From: Clostridia bacterium
GTDB lineage: Bacteria > Bacillota > Clostridia > Oscillospirales > Acutalibacteraceae
DNA length: 44,630 nt
Direction: 5' to 3'
Assembly (NCBI GenBank): GCA_017403265.1
Contig: JAFQOJ010000058.1
Location: forward strand, 1-44,630
The first letter of the stretch is position 1; every line of letters begins with the position of its first letter. Of this stretch, positions 43,076 to 44,630 are shown piece by piece. A program made the translations under genes and the position numbers. The notes below the pieces were generated by a model that saw only the letters and a list, made by a program, of their open reading frames with translations, was not told the DNA's origin and made no database searches.

Positions 43076-44346
43076 ATGTAGCGTTTTATACCTTGGGTTG
43101 CAAGGTGAACCAATATGAAACTCAGGTTATGCGAGAAGCATTTATAAAAAAAGGATACACAGCGGTGCCGACAACGGCACCGTTTGATGTGCTTATAATA
43201 AATTCGTGTACAGTTACTGCTGAGAGTGACCGCAAAACAAGACAAATACTTCACCGTTTTCGTAAAAACAACCCTAATGCTGTAATGGTGCTTACGGGTT
43301 GTATGGTACAAGCCTTTAGCGGTAAGGCTAAGGAGCTTGTAGGCGCGGATATTGTGATAGGTAATACCGATGTTTTAAGGGTTGTAGAAAGTGTTCAAAC
43401 CTTTTTAAGTAACGGTGAGCCGATTTTTGAAGTGGGTGAGCATAAGCGTACCGAAAGGTTTAATACCCCGTCAATAGAAAACTTTTCCGAGCGTACTCGC
43501 GCTTATATGAAAATTGAAGACGGGTGTGACCGCTTTTGTACCTATTGCATAATTCCTACCGCACGCGGATGGGTGCGTTCAAAACCTATAAATGAAATAA
43601 AAGCAGAAGCCCAAAGGCTTTCGCAAAACGGCTTTGTTGAGGTTGTGCTTGTAGGTATAAACCTTACTTCCTACGGTAAGGGTGAGGATATTAATATTTG
43701 TGATGCTATAGATGCGGTTTGTGAGGTAGAAGGCATTAAGCGTGTGCGTTTAGGCTCGCTTGAGCCTGACCATATTACCGACGAGATGCTGTCTCGCTTT
43801 AAAAATCAGGATAAATTTTGCCCGCAGTTTCATTTGTCGTTGCAGTCGGGTTGTGACGCAACCTTAAAGCGTATGAACAGGCATTACGATACCGCCTTTT
43901 ACCGCGATTTAGTTAAGCGTATCCGCAAAGCTTTTCCCGATGCGGCTATTACAACCGATATTATGGTAGGCTTTGCAGGCGAAAGTGAGCAAGAATTTTC
44001 CGAAAGCCTTGCTTTTGCTAAGGAAATCGGCTTTGCAAAGGCACACATTTTCGCCTATTCTCGCCGCGAAGGTACGGTGGCTTACGGTTTGCCTAATCAA
44101 GTAAGCAATGCCGAAAAAACCGACCGCTCAAGGCGTATGATTGAAACAACCCTTAAGACTGAAGAAGCGTTTTTAGAGTCGCAAATCGGAACAGCGCAAG
44201 CCGTTCTTTTTGAAAATGAAAATGAAGGCTATACAAAAAACTACTGCCGTGTTAAGCTGCAAAGCGGCAAGGTTTTGGTGGGAGAGATAGCCGAAGTTAA
44301 AATCATTTCCAGAGATAAGGATACACTTATCGGTGTGGTGAAATAA
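43072..44346 (+). CDS. mtaB: tRNA t6A37 methylthiotransferase MtaB
   Basis: Radical-SAM enzyme that adds a methylthio group to t6A37 of ANN-decoding tRNAs. The 424-residue protein has an N-terminal UPF0004 domain with three cluster Cys in [27 protein letters not shown] and LTGCMVQ; the radical-SAM CxxxCxxC in [18 protein letters not shown] (about 150); and a short TRAM-like end (about 365-424). The KVNQYET start and length favour MtaB over MiaB or RimO. AGGAG lies before the ATG, and the start overlaps rnhA by 4 bases. Confidence 0.93.
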   Translation: MNVAFYTLGCKVNQYETQVMREAFIKKGYTAVPTTAPFDVLIINSCTVTAESDRKTRQILHRFRKNNPNAVMVLTGCMVQAFSGKAKELVGADIVIGNTDVLRVVESVQTFLSNGEPIFEVGEHKRTERFNTPSIENFSERTRAYMKIEDGCDRFCTYCIIPTARGWVRSKPINEIKAEAQRLSQNGFVEVVLVGINLTSYGKGEDINICDAIDAVCEVEGIKRVRLGSLEPDHITDEMLSRFKNQDKFCPQFHLSLQSGCDATLKRMNRHYDTAFYRDLVKRIRKAFPDAAITTDIMVGFAGESEQEFSESLAFAKEIGFAKAHIFAYSRREGTVAYGLPNQVSNAEKTDRSRRMIETTLKTEEAFLESQIGTAQAVLFENENEGYTKNYCRVKLQSGKVLVGEIAEVKIISRDKDTLIGVVK

Positions 44347-44368
44347 TTTGAAATTTATTATTTAAAAC

Positions 44369-44396
44369 AAAAAACTCCGCGCGAGCGGAGTTTTTT
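44369..44396 (+). terminator. Terminator of the lexA-rnhA-mtaB operon
   Basis: AAAACTCCGC (44371-44380) / GCGGAGTTTT (44385-44394), loop GCGA, T run. Confidence 0.93.
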
Positions 44397-44400
44397 GTTT

Positions 44401-44630
44401 GGGCTCTTTGTCAATAGTTGGGGTAAAGAGTTAAAATGAAAATGTTTTATGCAAGCAGTCGCAATTAAGCGGCTGCTTGTTGCGTTTTTAGTTGTTGATG
44501 AGAAAATATATGTAAAATACGGTTTCTGAATCGCTTAAAATTTTGGTAACCGTATGCATTTCGTTTTAAAACTTTAATCTTGTTGTTGCAACCTTCGGTA
44601 AATCCGTTGGTAATAGTGGTTGAAAATGAA
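44401..44630 (-). mobile_element. ISL3-like insertion sequence, one end (cut by window edge)
   Basis: The end begins near 44401 with GGCTCTTTGTCAATAGTTGG, which resembles ISL3-family terminal repeats, directly after the mtaB terminator, and continues into a transposase C-terminus on the minus strand. The other end and any target-site duplication lie outside the window. Confidence 0.8.
44465..44630 (-). CDS. ISL3-family transposase, C-terminal fragment
   Basis: Minus-strand frame of 54 codons entering from the right edge and ending at TAA 44467-44465. It reads TNGFTEGCNNKIKVLKRNAY followed by GYQNFKRFRNRIL and a Gln/Ala-rich end. The first segment is the conserved C-terminal part of DDE transposases of the ISL3 family, including the last catalytic Glu in TEG. 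Whether the element is intact cannot be judged. Confidence 0.88.
   Translation of the reverse strand, partial: SFSTTITNGFTEGCNNKIKVLKRNAYGYQNFKRFRNRILHIFSHQQLKTQQAAA

Overview
The window is a stretch of ordinary low-G+C Gram-positive chromosome. The evidence is an rpsF-ssb-rpsR operon, a CIRCE-controlled hrcA-grpE-dnaK-dnaJ operon, LexA with a Bacillus-type SOS box, PerR-like operators, consensus sigma-A promoters and many short intrinsic terminators. Pyruvate:ferredoxin oxidoreductase, a rubredoxin-first rubrerythrin and an OadB-type sodium pump subunit indicate a strict anaerobe. An anaerobic Clostridia (Oscillospiraceae/Ruminococcaceae-like, probably gut) fits best. That assignment is inferred from gene content only.

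Layout, left to right. 1-930: end of rpsF, ssb, rpsR and a terminator. 986-4550 (mostly minus strand): PfkB-family sugar kinase, two PepSY lipoproteins, reverse rubrerythrin and a PerR-like regulator behind two copies of a promoter-operator module. 4571-6800 (minus): small lipoprotein behind a structured leader RNA, then an oadB-like gene plus a 45-residue OadG-like membrane peptide, preceded by what I read as a yybP-ykoY (manganese) riboswitch. 6806-11340: HD phosphohydrolase, class A penicillin-binding protein and a DUF2156-GNAT fusion. 11340-15890: an attenuator with an 18-residue leader peptide, an XRE regulator, a second copy of the structured leader RNA, and two half-size ABC exporters. 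15887-19290: a divergent XRE/SLOG pair with palindromic operators, then a seven-repeat surface protein. 19355-23265: PFOR on the minus strand and a lone 5S rRNA gene. 23346-30680: AEC transporter, M20 peptidase, tandem GH20-like paralogues, mnmE. 30780-35640: heat-shock operon with a frameshifted dnaJ. 35644-40640: two potassium uptake systems (ktrB-ktrA and trkA-trkH) transcribed divergently. 40644-44400: FAD/Rieske oxidoreductase, lexA, rnhA, mtaB. The right edge cuts an ISL3-like insertion sequence.

The most novel signal is a pair of homologous leader RNAs, at about 5006-5162 (minus) and 11963-12120 (plus). Each starts a few bases after a sigma-A-like promoter and opens with a 12-13 bp closing helix whose two arms differ compensatorily between the copies. 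Each carries a nearly identical apical hairpin and ends in an intrinsic terminator just before the ribosome binding site of the next gene. In both, a segment after the closing helix can pair with a local U-rich strand or with the 5' side of the terminator, which is antitermination geometry. Neither contains an ATG, so leader-peptide control is unlikely. I do not recognise the family. One copy precedes a lipoprotein, the other an ABC exporter pair, so the element may be a mobile regulatory module answering one signal.
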